A DNA stretch of 64,000 nucleotides from Flavobacterium saccharophilum. GTDB taxonomy: Bacteria > Bacteroidota > Bacteroidia > Flavobacteriales > Flavobacteriaceae. A model generated the notes under the pieces. That model was given only the letters and a program-made list of their open reading frames with translations, did not search any database and was not told the origin of the DNA. The translations under genes were made by a program, and so were the position numbers. Of this stretch, positions 1 to 7,987 are shown piece by piece; position 1 is the stretch's first letter, and every line of letters begins with the position of its first letter. The stretch lies in the NCBI RefSeq assembly GCF_900142735.1, contig NZ_FRBY01000001.1, positions 434,001 to 498,000 on the forward strand, written 5' to 3'.

Positions 1-303
1 GCTGTAAATATTAATTTCGATTTTGTGAATTTGAGCCAATTCGTGGATTTTATCCTTAAAAATCAAATCTAAATTGGCGGTTTTAAGCGGATAAGTTGTA
101 GTCGAAAGTACGTAATTGATATGCTCTTTTACCGCATTTTCTTTACGTTCTAAACGTTCCTGATGATATTCTTTGGCTTCATTCTTAAACTGAATAATGG
201 AAATCGAAGCCAATAAAAAAGATGCCACAACAATCAATACAATCATCGAAAGGAATATCCTTACACGAAGAGAAAGCATCGACATTTTGAAGTTGTTAAA
301 CAT
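1..303 (-). CDS. Membrane sensor protein, probably a histidine kinase (N-terminal part only)
   Basis: This minus-strand reading frame opens with ATG at 303-301 and stays open to the window edge, giving 101 residues. The first 37 residues hold basic residues followed by one strong membrane segment (FLSMIVLIVVASFLLASIS). An Asn/Glu/Lys-rich stretch follows (KNEAKEYHQERLERKENAVK) that looks like the start of an extracytoplasmic sensor domain. This layout is usual for Bacteroidota HAMP-type sensor histidine kinases, but no catalytic domain lies inside the window, so kinase function is inference. A second ATG at residue 7 is an alternative start. It lies downstream of hemJ in the same direction and could share its transcript, although an inverted repeat at 311-384 separates them. 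Confidence 0.5.
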   Translation of the reverse strand, partial: MFNNFKMSMLSLRVRIFLSMIVLIVVASFLLASISIIQFKNEAKEYHQERLERKENAVKEHINYVLSTTTYPLKTANLDLIFKDKIHELAQIHKIEINIYS

Positions 304-310
304 ATTTTTT

Positions 311-384
311 AATTATAAATTGTTAATTATGAATTATTTCGGTTCCTATAATAATTTACCATTAACAATTCACAATTTACAATT
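311..384. repeat. AT-only inverted repeat between hemJ and the sensor gene
   Basis: The arm at 311-335 and the arm at 361-384 are imperfect reverse complements, built from the same short words (aattgttaat, aattgtaaatt). The mismatches are mostly transitions that G-U pairing would tolerate in RNA. It fills almost the whole gap between hemJ and the next minus-strand gene and overlaps the last two bases of hemJ. It may act as a weak terminator or processing hairpin. It is one of several word-based hairpins in this window. Confidence 0.5.
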
Positions 385-931
385 ATTTTTTCTCGCGAAT
401 TCTTTTATAAAAACGGAATCCCAGCATGATTAAAACCGAGAATAAAACAATTCCGATTACACCGAAAATCCAGTTGATGGCACTTTTTAAAACTACTAAA
501 AACACTACGGCAAATAGTATGATGGTAGCGCCTTCATTCCATAAACGCATGAAGTTGTTCGAATATTTTACCTCATCATTTTGCAATTGTTTGAAAATTT
601 GATGGCATTTTAAATGATATAAATACAGCAAGAAAACGAAACATAATTTTACATGCATCCACGGCATTTTCAGCCAGGCGTTTCCTAAATCTGTAAAAAA
701 CAACATCCAAAAAGCAAAAATACTGGCCAAAATTGCTGATGGCCAAGTGATAATGTACCACAAACGGTAGGCCATAATTTTATACTGTGCTTGTAAAATT
801 TCCTTTTCAGGAGATGGTTTTTCGTTCGCTTCAATTTGGTAAACGAATAAACGCACAATATAAAACAATCCCGCAAACCAGGTTATTACAAAAATAAGAT
901 GAAGGGATTTTAGATAATTATAATATTCCAT
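383..931 (-). CDS. hemJ: Protoporphyrinogen IX oxidase HemJ (CopD/UPF0093 family)
   Basis: This is a predicted integral membrane protein of 182 residues if started at the ATG at 931; the frame extends 7 codons further, but MEYYNYLKSLH matches the usual HemJ N-terminus. Four to five hydrophobic segments are visible. Family landmarks are LHLIFVITWFAGLFYIVRLF near the start, RLWYIITWP in the middle and WMHVKLCFVFLLYLYHLKC after it; the first and last contain the conserved His residues. HemJ converts protoporphyrinogen IX to protoporphyrin IX in the inner membrane, the step before ferrochelatase. It lies directly downstream of hemH on the same strand, which supports the call. No HemG or HemY is in the window, so HemJ probably serves this step. 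Other CopD-like membrane proteins are the main alternative. Confidence 0.78.
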   Translation of the reverse strand: MEYYNYLKSLHLIFVITWFAGLFYIVRLFVYQIEANEKPSPEKEILQAQYKIMAYRLWYIITWPSAILASIFAFWMLFFTDLGNAWLKMPWMHVKLCFVFLLYLYHLKCHQIFKQLQNDEVKYSNNFMRLWNEGATIILFAVVFLVVLKSAINWIFGVIGIVLFSVLIMLGFRFYKRIREKK

Positions 932-945
932 AATTCTTGTTTCAG

Positions 946-1002
946 GTTTCAAGTTTCAGGTTTTTCTCAAAGTTGATTAACTTGAAACCTGAAACTTGAA
1001 AC
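946..1002. repeat. Perfect 18-bp inverted repeat between hemH and hemJ
   Basis: Positions 946-963 (gtttcaagtttcaggttt) and 985-1002 are exact reverse complements around a 21-nt spacer. Each arm is itself made of 7-nt words (gtttcag/gtttcaa), so the left side can also pair in a shifted register from 939. It sits 6 nt after the hemH stop codon and so probably ends or attenuates transcription from hemH into hemJ. A degraded single arm built from the same words lies at 11112-11136. Confidence 0.7.
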
Positions 1003-1007
1003 AAATA

Positions 1008-2021
1008 TTATTTACTCCAGTCGTTAATCCAGTTACTCACAGTCTGACACCACTCATCATCATCATTCAAACACGGAATCGCTAAGAATTCTTCTCCACC
1101 TTTTGCTTCAAAATCTTCTTTGGCGCGCATGGCGATTTCTTCCAGCGTTTCTAAACAATCAGATACAAAAGCTGGCGTTACAACGGCTAATTTCTTGATT
1201 CCTTTTGCTGGCATGTTATCAATTTCAACATCCGTATAAGGTTCAAGCCATTTGTCTCCCGCTAAACGCGATTGAAAAGTAAGACTGTATTTATCTGCAG
1301 GAATTCCTAATAATTTTATCACTTGTCTGGTTGTTTCATAACATTGATGACGGTAACAGAAATCGTGTGCCGGTGAAGGTGTATTACAGCAAGATCCATC
1401 AATTTTACAATGTGATTTGGTTACATCCGTCTTGCGGATATGACGCTCTGGAATTCCGTGATACGAGAATAACAAATGATCATAATCAAAACCAACTAAA
1501 TGTTTCTGAATCGAATCGGCTAAATTCTTGATGTAATCTGGTTTGTTGTAAAACGCAGGAACATCTGTAAAAGTCATGTGTGGGAATTTCTTCTTGCGGA
1601 TTTCTTCAGCTTTAACCAAAATCGTCAAAGTCGAAGCCATTGCATATTGGGGATATAACGGAAAAAGCATCACTTCAGTAACTCCTTTTTCATGCAATTC
1701 CTGTAGTCCTTTTTCGATTGTCATCGTTCCATAACGCATTGCCAACGAAACAGGAACGTTTACCAAAGGCTGTACTTTTTTCTGCATTCTTTCAGACAGC
1801 ACCACTAAAGGAGAACCTTCTTCCCACCAGATTTTAGCATATGCGTGTGCAGATTCTTCCGGTCTTTTTCTTAGAATAATACCACGAACTAAAAATGCTC
1901 TCAACAAATACGGAACATCGATCACGTATTTATCCATTAAAAATTCGTCTAAGTACGGTTTTACATCTTTTGTAGTTGGACTTTCTGGAGATCCTAAGTT
2001 TACTAATAATACGCCTTTCAT
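1008..2021 (-). CDS. hemH: Ferrochelatase HemH
   Basis: The product is 337 residues, a normal length for the family. It inserts ferrous iron into protoporphyrin IX to make protoheme, the last step of the pathway. Family landmarks are the N-terminal GVLLVNLGSPESP, the RYG segment, LFPLYPQYAMAST, the catalytic-His motif SYHGIPERH, TFQSRLAGDKWLEPYT and the acidic CLETLEEI segment near the C-terminus. A Cys cluster (DGSCCNTPSPAHDFCYRHQC) follows the catalytic His; whether it binds a cofactor cannot be judged here. The ATG at 2021 fits the family N-terminus exactly. The gene precedes hemJ on the same strand and is divergent from hemA. Confidence 0.96.
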   Translation of the reverse strand: MKGVLLVNLGSPESPTTKDVKPYLDEFLMDKYVIDVPYLLRAFLVRGIILRKRPEESAHAYAKIWWEEGSPLVVLSERMQKKVQPLVNVPVSLAMRYGTMTIEKGLQELHEKGVTEVMLFPLYPQYAMASTLTILVKAEEIRKKKFPHMTFTDVPAFYNKPDYIKNLADSIQKHLVGFDYDHLLFSYHGIPERHIRKTDVTKSHCKIDGSCCNTPSPAHDFCYRHQCYETTRQVIKLLGIPADKYSLTFQSRLAGDKWLEPYTDVEIDNMPAKGIKKLAVVTPAFVSDCLETLEEIAMRAKEDFEAKGGEEFLAIPCLNDDDEWCQTVSNWINDWSK

Positions 2022-2030
2022 TTATTTTTT

Positions 2031-2061
2031 TGCTTTAGGCTTTAAGCATTAGGCTTTAAGC
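2031..2061. repeat. Direct and palindromic repeat in the hemH leader
   Basis: The 11-mer aggctttaagc occurs at 2037-2047 and again at 2051-2061, and its core can also fold on itself. It lies 10-40 nt upstream of the hemH start codon, downstream of the probable promoter at 2085-2092. It is therefore likely transcribed as part of the hemH 5' leader. Confidence 0.5.
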
Positions 2062-2084
2062 TTTGTTTTTGTTTTAATTTTCGG

Positions 2085-2092
2085 CAAAAGTA
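2085..2092 (-). promoter_or_regulatory. Probable -7 box for hemH
   Basis: Read on the minus strand, this is TACTTTTG, a full match to the Bacteroidota -7 consensus TAnnTTTG. It lies about 63 nt upstream of the hemH ATG. The -33 region is only a weak TTT-type match at the expected distance. Confidence 0.5.
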
Positions 2093-2180
2093 GAACTTGC
2101 TACTTTTTAGAAATATGATAATTATTACTTTTTATTTATTGTTGAATATCTAAAATTGATTTGCTAAGTTTTTCTCGCAC

Positions 2181-2240
2181 GCAGATTTTGCAGATTCGGC
2201 AGATTTTTTAATTCGTGCCAATTCGTGAAATTGGTGGCAA
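2181..2240. repeat. Low-complexity word repeat between hemH and the AraC gene
   Basis: Three copies of gcagatt occur at 2181, 2190 and 2199, a 9-nt pitch. They are followed by ttcgtgccaa / ttcgtgaaa / ttggtggcaa at 2212-2240, which can fold as gccaatt pairing with aattggtggc. It lies 9 nt past the stop codon of the AraC-type gene, so a terminator-like role is possible. No reading frame was found in the 2022-2249 gap. Confidence 0.45.
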
Positions 2241-2249
2241 ACAAAAAAT

Positions 2250-3122
2250 CTAAACATTTGTATTAATCGACATCAAATACTTCTTCGGAGTTGTGGCAAA
2301 TTTTTTCTTAAAAGCTGCTATAAAGTGACTTCCAGTACTATAGCCAATTTTCAATCCCACTTCGTTTACATTATAAGATCCGCTGTCAAGAAGTTTTCGG
2401 GCGAAATCCATTTTATAGTCGAATAGAAAACCGTAGACCGTATCGCCATAAATTTGTTTGAAGCCCATTTTAAGTTTCTTCAAATTCAACCCTATTTCAT
2501 CTGCCAATTCCTGTAATCCAGGCGGTTCGGCCATATTGGCGATGATGATTTCTTTGGCTCTTCGAATTTTTAGAACGTTATCTTCATCAATCAAAAACGG
2601 ACATTGTTCTGCGTTTGGATCTTCCGTTCGATTAAAATACAAACTCAACAATTCGTATCCTTTTCCTTTATAATAAAGGTTTTTTATCGACGGATGAAGG
2701 TTATAATGAAACAACTGACTTAACACAATAGCCATAGAAGGACTGATATTTGCTTCGTTATAATATTTTTTGTCCTTATTATCAGGACTTAAAAAAGTAA
2801 TATAATCTGCTTCCGCAGAAAACAACGCGTGAAATTTCTTGATTGATACAATTACAGAAATGACCCAGGAATTTGGAGCGAGTTCTAAATTCAGCGGTAA
2901 TTCTTTCTGTGGATTGTACAAAAGCAACGATTTTTCTTCCTTCAAATCCAGAGCATAAGAGCCCTGATTAAACAAGAATTTGGCATTGCCTTTTATTCCG
3001 AAGTGAAACTGTATCAGACCACTACCCACTTCATGCTGTCCAAAAAACGGTTCTAAACTGTCGTTTTGAAAACGGATAAGCGTAAAGTCGTCTTCAATTT
3101 TTATAATTTCCTGAGAACTCAT
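2250..3122 (-). CDS. AraC-family transcriptional regulator (PchR-like)
   Basis: The product is 290 residues. The N-terminal 150 or so form a ligand-sensing region without recognisable catalytic motifs. The C-terminal 100 carry two helix-turn-helix units typical of AraC/XylS proteins: LQELADEIGLNLKKLKMGFK and VNEVGLKIGYSTGSHFIAAF, then the usual F....G..P..Y end (FKKKFATTPKKYL). The second unit resembles siderophore/iron regulators of the PchR group. It is divergent from hemA, with 227 nt between the start codons. That position suggests it controls hemA and perhaps the heme cluster, for example in response to iron or heme. The target is inference from position. Confidence 0.85.
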   Translation of the reverse strand: MSSQEIIKIEDDFTLIRFQNDSLEPFFGQHEVGSGLIQFHFGIKGNAKFLFNQGSYALDLKEEKSLLLYNPQKELPLNLELAPNSWVISVIVSIKKFHALFSAEADYITFLSPDNKDKKYYNEANISPSMAIVLSQLFHYNLHPSIKNLYYKGKGYELLSLYFNRTEDPNAEQCPFLIDEDNVLKIRRAKEIIIANMAEPPGLQELADEIGLNLKKLKMGFKQIYGDTVYGFLFDYKMDFARKLLDSGSYNVNEVGLKIGYSTGSHFIAAFKKKFATTPKKYLMSINTNV

Positions 3123-3317
3123 AGCGATATTTTTTTGAAACGAAAATCATAGCAATTGGAATATCTTATTTAGAATCACTCTAAACAAATCATTTCAAAC
3201 GACTTGATTTTGCTACAAAAATAATCTTTTTTGCACAAAAACAGAGGATTAGAAACAAAAAAACATGTAGCGATACAAATAGTACTTTGAGCGTTACTTT
3301 TATAACCACTATAATAA

Positions 3318-3325
3318 TAATTTTG
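3318..3325 (+). promoter_or_regulatory. Possible -7 box for hemA
   Basis: The sequence TAATTTTG matches TAnnTTTG and lies 24 nt before the hemA ATG. No clear TTG box is present at the right distance, so activator-dependent transcription, perhaps by the divergent AraC protein, would fit. This is a weak call. Confidence 0.35.
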
Positions 3326-3349
3326 TTGCACTTTTATGAAAGTGAATTT

Positions 3350-4600
3350 ATGGAAAACAATAATGTACCGAAACACCTATATTTTTATTCAGTTGGTCTG
3401 AGTTATAAAAAAGCTGATGCTGAGGTAAGAGGTCAATTTAGTTTGGATGCAGTTGCGAAGACTCGTTTACTGGAGCAAGCTAAAACAGAAGGAATAGAAA
3501 GTTTAATTGTCACTTCGACTTGCAACAGAACCGAAATCTACGGTTTTGCTGAACACCCATTTCAATTAATAAAACTTATTTGCGATAATAGTAACGGATC
3601 TGTAGATGCTTTCCAAAAAGTGGGATTCGTTTATAAAAATCAGGAAGCTATTAATCATTTATTTCGTGTAGGAACTGGTTTAGACAGTCAGATTTTGGGC
3701 GATTTCGAAATTATTTCTCAAATCAAAACAAGTTTCACCCATTCTAAATCAATGGGTTTGGCCAATACTTTTATGGAAAGATTGGTTAATGCTGTGATTC
3801 AGGCGAGCAAAAAAATAAAGAACGAAACAGAAATTAGTTCTGGGGCGACTTCGGTTTCTTTTGCATCGGTTCAATACATTATGAAAAATGTAGAAGACAT
3901 CGGGAATAAAAACATTTTACTTTTCGGAACAGGAAAAATCGGAAGAAATACTTGCGAGAATCTTGTAAAACATACTAAAAACGAACATATAACTTTAATT
4001 AACAGAACGAAAGACAAAGCTGAGAAATTGGCCGGAAAACTAAATTTGATTGTTAAAGATTATTCGGAACTTCATTTAGAACTTCAAAAAGCCGATGTTG
4101 TGGTTGTCGCTACTGGCGCGCAAAACCCAACAGTTGACAAAGCCATCTTAAATCTTAAAAAACCTTTATTGATTTTAGATTTATCGATTCCGAAAAACGT
4201 TCATGAAAACGTAGAGGAATTAGAAGGCGTAACCCTGATTCACATGGATTATTTGTCGCAGTTGACAGATGAAACTTTGGAAAACAGAAAATTACATATT
4301 CCGGCTGCTGAAGCTATTATCGAAGAAATCAAAGAAGAATTTGTGGTTTGGATGAAAGGCAGAAAATTTGCCCCAACTATCAATGCTTTAAAAGAAAAAC
4401 TGAACGCGATTAAAGATTCAGAATTAAACTTCCAAAGCAAAAAAATCACTGATTTTAATGAAGCTCAGGCTGAAATCATCAGCAACAGAATCATTCAAAA
4501 AATCACTACACATTTCGCAAACCACTTAAAAGACGACGACACCATGGTTGATGAAAGCATCGAATGGATCGAAAAAGTCTTTAAAATAAAAGCATCTTAA
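3350..4600 (+). CDS. hemA: Glutamyl-tRNA reductase HemA
   Basis: The product is 416 residues from the ATG at 3350 (MENNNVPKHLYF). The frame opens upstream at 3287, but that extension has no family similarity. It reduces glutamyl-tRNA to glutamate-1-semialdehyde with NADPH, the first committed step of C5-pathway tetrapyrrole synthesis. Landmarks are the catalytic-Cys motif TSTCNRTEIYG, LDSQILGDFEIISQIK, SFASVQYIM, the nucleotide-binding NILLFGTGKIGRNTCENL, INRTKDKAEKLA, VVVVATGAQNP and the C-terminal dimerisation helix. The next enzyme, HemL, is not in the window. It heads the plus-strand heme gene series. Confidence 0.96.
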   Translation: MENNNVPKHLYFYSVGLSYKKADAEVRGQFSLDAVAKTRLLEQAKTEGIESLIVTSTCNRTEIYGFAEHPFQLIKLICDNSNGSVDAFQKVGFVYKNQEAINHLFRVGTGLDSQILGDFEIISQIKTSFTHSKSMGLANTFMERLVNAVIQASKKIKNETEISSGATSVSFASVQYIMKNVEDIGNKNILLFGTGKIGRNTCENLVKHTKNEHITLINRTKDKAEKLAGKLNLIVKDYSELHLELQKADVVVVATGAQNPTVDKAILNLKKPLLILDLSIPKNVHENVEELEGVTLIHMDYLSQLTDETLENRKLHIPAAEAIIEEIKEEFVVWMKGRKFAPTINALKEKLNAIKDSELNFQSKKITDFNEAQAEIISNRIIQKITTHFANHLKDDDTMVDESIEWIEKVFKIKAS

Positions 4601-4608
4601 ATTTTGGC

Positions 4609-4726
4609 TTTACCATTAAGATATTAAGTTAATTAAGTCTTTGCGCTTAGAAATAGGATATTAAAGAAAATTAAGCTTTGTGTTTTAGCAAATGCACCTT
4701 AATACGCTTAATATCTTAATGGTAAA
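4609..4726. repeat. 20-bp inverted repeat, left copy flanking the GxxExxY gene
   Basis: Positions 4609-4628 (tttaccattaagatattaag) and 4707-4726 are perfect reverse complements around a 78-nt AT-rich loop. The loop contains more pieces of the same words (ttaattaag, cttaatacgcttaa). It lies between the hemA stop and the GxxExxY start. The same hairpin recurs on the other side of that gene at 5156-5232, so the gene is framed by matched palindromes. Confidence 0.85.
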
Positions 4727-4741
4727 AAAATAAAAAGTTCT

Positions 4742-5146
4742 ATGACAAAAAAAGAGGTTACACAATTGGCTTATGAAATTACAGGTTTTGCTATAAAAGT
4801 GCATAAAGCATTAGGACCTGGACTTTTAGAAAGCATTTATGAACAATGCCTTAAATATGAATTAGAACAAAATGGATATGACGTTAAACAACAATTAGTT
4901 GTAAAAATAGATTATTATGATCTTGAATTAGAGTCTGACTTAAGAATTGATTTACTTGTAAATGATTGCGTAGTGGTTGAATTAAAAGCGATAGAAAATC
5001 TTCTACCAATTCACGAAGCACAATTATTAACTTATATGAAATTACTACAAAGACCTCAAGGTTTATTAATTAATTTTAATACGCTAAACATAACAAAATC
5101 AATGAAACCACTTGTAAATGATCATTTTGCAAGATTAATAGATTAG
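4742..5146 (+). CDS. GxxExxY protein, PD-(D/E)XK nuclease-like (PDDEXK_3)
   Basis: The product is 134 residues, the usual size of the GxxExxY family. The name-giving motif is G27-L-L-E30-S-I-Y33. It is followed by R68-x-D70 and E80-L-K82 within DLRIDLLVNDCVVVELKAI, then Q94-x3-Y98. E30, D70, E80 and K82 are the residues expected for a PD-(D/E)XK-type active site, so all catalytic positions seem intact. The family's cellular role is not established as far as I know; nuclease activity is inferred from the fold. The gene interrupts the hemA-hemC order and is flanked on both sides by the same hairpin repeat, which suggests insertion as a cassette. No signal peptide is visible. Confidence 0.88.
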   Translation: MTKKEVTQLAYEITGFAIKVHKALGPGLLESIYEQCLKYELEQNGYDVKQQLVVKIDYYDLELESDLRIDLLVNDCVVVELKAIENLLPIHEAQLLTYMKLLQRPQGLLINFNTLNITKSMKPLVNDHFARLID

Positions 5147-5155
5147 AGTATTTGA

Positions 5156-5232
5156 ACCATTAAGATATTAAGAAAGTTAAGTTTAATGTTCTTTGACAAA
5201 GAAAATCTTAATTACCTTAATATCTTAATGGT
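5156..5232. repeat. 17-bp inverted repeat, right copy flanking the GxxExxY gene
   Basis: Positions 5156-5172 (accattaagatattaag) and 5216-5232 are exact reverse complements around a 43-nt loop. The arms match those at 4609-4628/4707-4726 over their full 17 bp. The loops differ in length and sequence between the two copies. It lies 13 nt before the hemC start codon, so it would be in the hemC leader. Confidence 0.85.
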
Positions 5233-5245
5233 AAAAAATTAAAAC

Positions 5246-6169
5246 ATGGCTGAAAAAACAATCAGAATAGGAACTCGCGATAGCGAATTGGCACTTTGGC
5301 AAGCACATACTGTCGAGAAAAAACTAAACGATTTGGGTTATAAAACCGAGATTGTTGCTGTAAAATCTACAGGAGATATTATCCTTGACAAACCGCTTTA
5401 CGAACTTGGCATTACCGGAATTTTTACCAAAACGCTGGATGTCGCCATGATTAACGGCGATTGCGATATTGCAGTTCACTCGATGAAAGATGTTCCAACG
5501 GCATTACCACAAGGTATTGTTCAGGCTGCGGTTTTAGAAAGAGCCAATGTTTTAGACATTCTAGTACACAAAGGAAATCCGGATTTTGAACAGCCTAGTA
5601 CAATTGCAACCGGAAGTTTGCGTCGTCAGGCATTATGGTTCAATAAATATCCTAACCATACAGTGGTTGATTTACGTGGAAACGTAAACACACGTATGCA
5701 AAAACTACAAGACAATAACTGGGATGGAGCTGTATTTGCTGCTGCAGGATTGGAGCGCATCAACATAAAACCAGAAAATTATATCAATTTAGATTGGATG
5801 ATTCCGGCACCGGCACAAGGAGCAATGCTTGTTGTGGCAATGGAAAATGACAATTATACTTTAGATGCGCTTTCGCAGTTAAATCATATTGAAACGGAAA
5901 TCTGCACGTATATCGAACGTCAGTTTTTAAGAACCCTTGAAGGTGGTTGTACTGCCCCAATTGGAGCTTTGGTCACTTATAACGAAGACGAAGATACTTT
6001 ACATTTTCAGGGCGTTTTGCTTTCTGTCGATGGAAAACAAAAACTGGAAATCGACAAAACGGTCGATATTTCAGAATGGAAAAAACTAGGATTCTTCGCT
6101 GCACAGGAAATTCTAAACAATGGCGGAACCGAATTGATGCAATCTATTAAAGAATCTTTAAAAAAATAA
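5246..6169 (+). CDS. hemC: Hydroxymethylbilane synthase HemC
   Basis: The product is 307 residues. It polymerises four porphobilinogen molecules into hydroxymethylbilane. Visible landmarks are IRIGTRDSELALWQA, VKSTGDIILDKPL, FTKTLDVAMINGDCDIAVHS followed by MKDVPT, ATGSLRRQA, VVDLRGNVNTRMQKL, PAPAQGAM and the dipyrromethane-cofactor Cys in LEGGCTAPIGA. All three domains are present. The stop codon overlaps the hemD start by one base (taATG), so the two are likely translationally coupled. Confidence 0.97.
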   Translation: MAEKTIRIGTRDSELALWQAHTVEKKLNDLGYKTEIVAVKSTGDIILDKPLYELGITGIFTKTLDVAMINGDCDIAVHSMKDVPTALPQGIVQAAVLERANVLDILVHKGNPDFEQPSTIATGSLRRQALWFNKYPNHTVVDLRGNVNTRMQKLQDNNWDGAVFAAAGLERINIKPENYINLDWMIPAPAQGAMLVVAMENDNYTLDALSQLNHIETEICTYIERQFLRTLEGGCTAPIGALVTYNEDEDTLHFQGVLLSVDGKQKLEIDKTVDISEWKKLGFFAAQEILNNGGTELMQSIKESLKK

Positions 6170-6834
6170 TGGCAAAATCAATTCAGATATTATCCACAAA
6201 AAAGCTATCGGGCGAACAAAAACAAGCATTAACTGATGCTAATTTAGATGTCATTGATACCGATTTCATTCAGACTCAAAATAAATCTTTCGAACTAAAA
6301 GACCTCAACGAGAATTTGATTTTTACCAGTCAAAATGCCGTTCACAGTATTTTATCTCATCCAAAAGCGGAAGAACTGAAAACTAAAAACGTTTTTTGCG
6401 TTGGTTTAAAAACTAAGATCTTATTATCTGAAAATGGCTTCAATGTTGTGGCTTACACAGGTTATGCATCAGATTTAGCCGAAATCATCACTTTGATTTA
6501 TCGTTCTGAAACCTTTACTTTTTTCAGCGGAAACCTTCGAAGAGAAACGTTGCCAAAAGCTTTAAAAGATGCCGAAGTAAAGTTTAATGAAATTCAGGTT
6601 TATGATACCTCATTAACGCCTCAGAAAATAAAAACAGCTGTTGACGCAATCTTATTTTTCAGTCCTTCTGGCGTTGAAAGTTATTTGAAAGACAATACCA
6701 TCAAAAAAGAAACGTGCTTTTGCATTGGAGAAACCACTGCAGACGCTTTACATAAAATTACCAAAAACATCATCATCGCAGACCAGCCAACGGTTGAAGA
6801 TGTGATTGAAGACGTAATTGAAGAATATAAATAA
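6169..6834 (+). CDS. hemD: Uroporphyrinogen-III synthase HemD
   Basis: The product is 221 residues. It closes and inverts ring D of hydroxymethylbilane to give uroporphyrinogen III. HemD sequences diverge strongly; support comes from NLIFTSQNAVHSIL early, VFCVGLKTKILLSENGFNV, the second-half FFSPSGVESYL, CFCIGETTADAL and IIADQPTVEDVIE, the paired-domain pattern of the family. Its place directly after hemC with a one-base overlap makes the assignment firm. The C-terminus carries a short duplicated acidic stretch (VIEDVIEDVIEE if VEDVIEDVIEE is read outward). Confidence 0.92.
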   Translation: MAKSIQILSTKKLSGEQKQALTDANLDVIDTDFIQTQNKSFELKDLNENLIFTSQNAVHSILSHPKAEELKTKNVFCVGLKTKILLSENGFNVVAYTGYASDLAEIITLIYRSETFTFFSGNLRRETLPKALKDAEVKFNEIQVYDTSLTPQKIKTAVDAILFFSPSGVESYLKDNTIKKETCFCIGETTADALHKITKNIIIADQPTVEDVIEDVIEEYK

Positions 6835-6836
6835 AC

Positions 6837-6871
6837 CTTTGCAACTTTGTCCCTTTGTGACTTTGCACCTA
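6837..6871. repeat. Word repeat (ctttg words) between hemD and hemE
   Basis: The gap carries four ctttg/ctttgt words at about 9-nt spacing (tttgcaactttgtccctttg and on). The same vocabulary occurs in reverse orientation at 20230-20262 and, more ordered, in the large hairpin at 16803-16879. Here only one arm is present and no hairpin forms. Confidence 0.4.
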
Positions 6872-6882
6872 AAATAAAAAAC

Positions 6883-7911
6883 ATGTTAAAAAACGACCTA
6901 TTTTTAAAAGCATTAAAAGGAGAAACTGTTCAACGCCCACCAGTATGGATGATGCGTCAAGCTGGAAGATATTTACCGGAATTCATCGCTTTGCGTGATA
7001 AATATGATTTCTTTACCCGTTGCCAGACTCCGGAATTAGCAGCAGAAATTACAGTTCAGCCAATCCGCAGAATTGCTCCGGATGCAGCGATTTTATTCTC
7101 TGACATTTTGGTTGTACCTCAAGCAATGGGAATTGAAGTTTTAATGAAAGAAAATTTCGGTCCGTTTTTGCCAAATCCTATTCGTTCATTGGCTGATGTT
7201 CACAGAGTTTATGTTCCGGACATTCAGGAAAGTTTAGGTTATGTAATGGATGCCATTAAATTGACTAAAGAAATGCTAAACGACGAAGTGCCATTAATTG
7301 GTTTCGCTGGTTCGCCTTGGACAATTTTCTGTTATGCTGTTGAAGGAAAAGGCTCTAAAAGTTTTGATACTGCAAAAGGTTTCTGTTTTTCAAACCCTGC
7401 TGCAGCGCATACATTATTACAAAAAATCACCGATACAACGATTTTATATTTAAAAGAAAAAGTAAAAGCGGGAGTTGATGCCGTTCAGATTTTTGATTCT
7501 TGGGGAGGAATGCTTTCTCCTGTTGATTATCAGGAATTTTCATGGAAATACATCAACCAAATCGTTGAAGCTTTGGCTGATCATGCTCCGGTTATTGTTT
7601 TCGGAAAAGGATGTTGGTTTGCTCTTGGTGAAATGGGTAAAAGTAGAGCTTCCGCACTTGGAGTAGATTGGACTTGTTCGGCTAGAAATGCGCGTTACTT
7701 ATCTGGTGGAAACATTACTTTACAAGGAAATTTTGATCCGTCAAGACTACTTTCCCCAATTCCAACCATCAAAAAAATGGTTCACGAAATGATCGACGAA
7801 TTCGGAAAAGATAAATATGTTGTAAATTTAGGTCACGGAATTTTACCAAATATCCCTGTAGATCACGCAAAAGCATTTATTGATGCGGTTAAGGAATACG
7901 GAGTAAAATAG
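6883..7911 (+). CDS. hemE: Uroporphyrinogen decarboxylase HemE
   Basis: The product is 342 residues from the ATG at 6883 ([13 protein letters not shown]); the open frame begins 12 codons earlier, inside the repeat, and that part is unlikely to be translated. It removes four acetate carboxylates from uroporphyrinogen III to give coproporphyrinogen III. Landmarks are [31 protein letters not shown] with the catalytic Asp, [43 protein letters not shown] and the C-terminal [14 protein letters not shown]. All of these are intact. It is separated from hemD by 48 nt. Confidence 0.97.
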   Translation: MLKNDLFLKALKGETVQRPPVWMMRQAGRYLPEFIALRDKYDFFTRCQTPELAAEITVQPIRRIAPDAAILFSDILVVPQAMGIEVLMKENFGPFLPNPIRSLADVHRVYVPDIQESLGYVMDAIKLTKEMLNDEVPLIGFAGSPWTIFCYAVEGKGSKSFDTAKGFCFSNPAAAHTLLQKITDTTILYLKEKVKAGVDAVQIFDSWGGMLSPVDYQEFSWKYINQIVEALADHAPVIVFGKGCWFALGEMGKSRASALGVDWTCSARNARYLSGGNITLQGNFDPSRLLSPIPTIKKMVHEMIDEFGKDKYVVNLGHGILPNIPVDHAKAFIDAVKEYGVK

Positions 7912-7916
7912 TTCAT

Positions 7917-7965
7917 AGTTGATGGTTGATAGTTGTTAGAACCTCATAACTATCAACCATCAACT
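7917..7965. repeat. Perfect 18-bp inverted repeat after hemE
   Basis: Positions 7917-7934 (agttgatggttgatagtt) and 7948-7965 are exact reverse complements with a 13-nt loop. A further partial copy of the right arm follows at 7970-7981. It starts 6 nt after the hemE stop codon and ends 22 nt before the next start. It has terminator-like geometry but no T-tract, and it lies inside a co-directional gene series. Confidence 0.75.
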
Positions 7966-7987
7966 TACAACCATCAACTTATAAGAA

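Noticed and set aside
197-433. Plus-strand frame of 78 residues at the left edge
   Set aside because: It spans the antisense of the sensor gene and an AT-only inverted repeat; the product is dominated by repeat translation.
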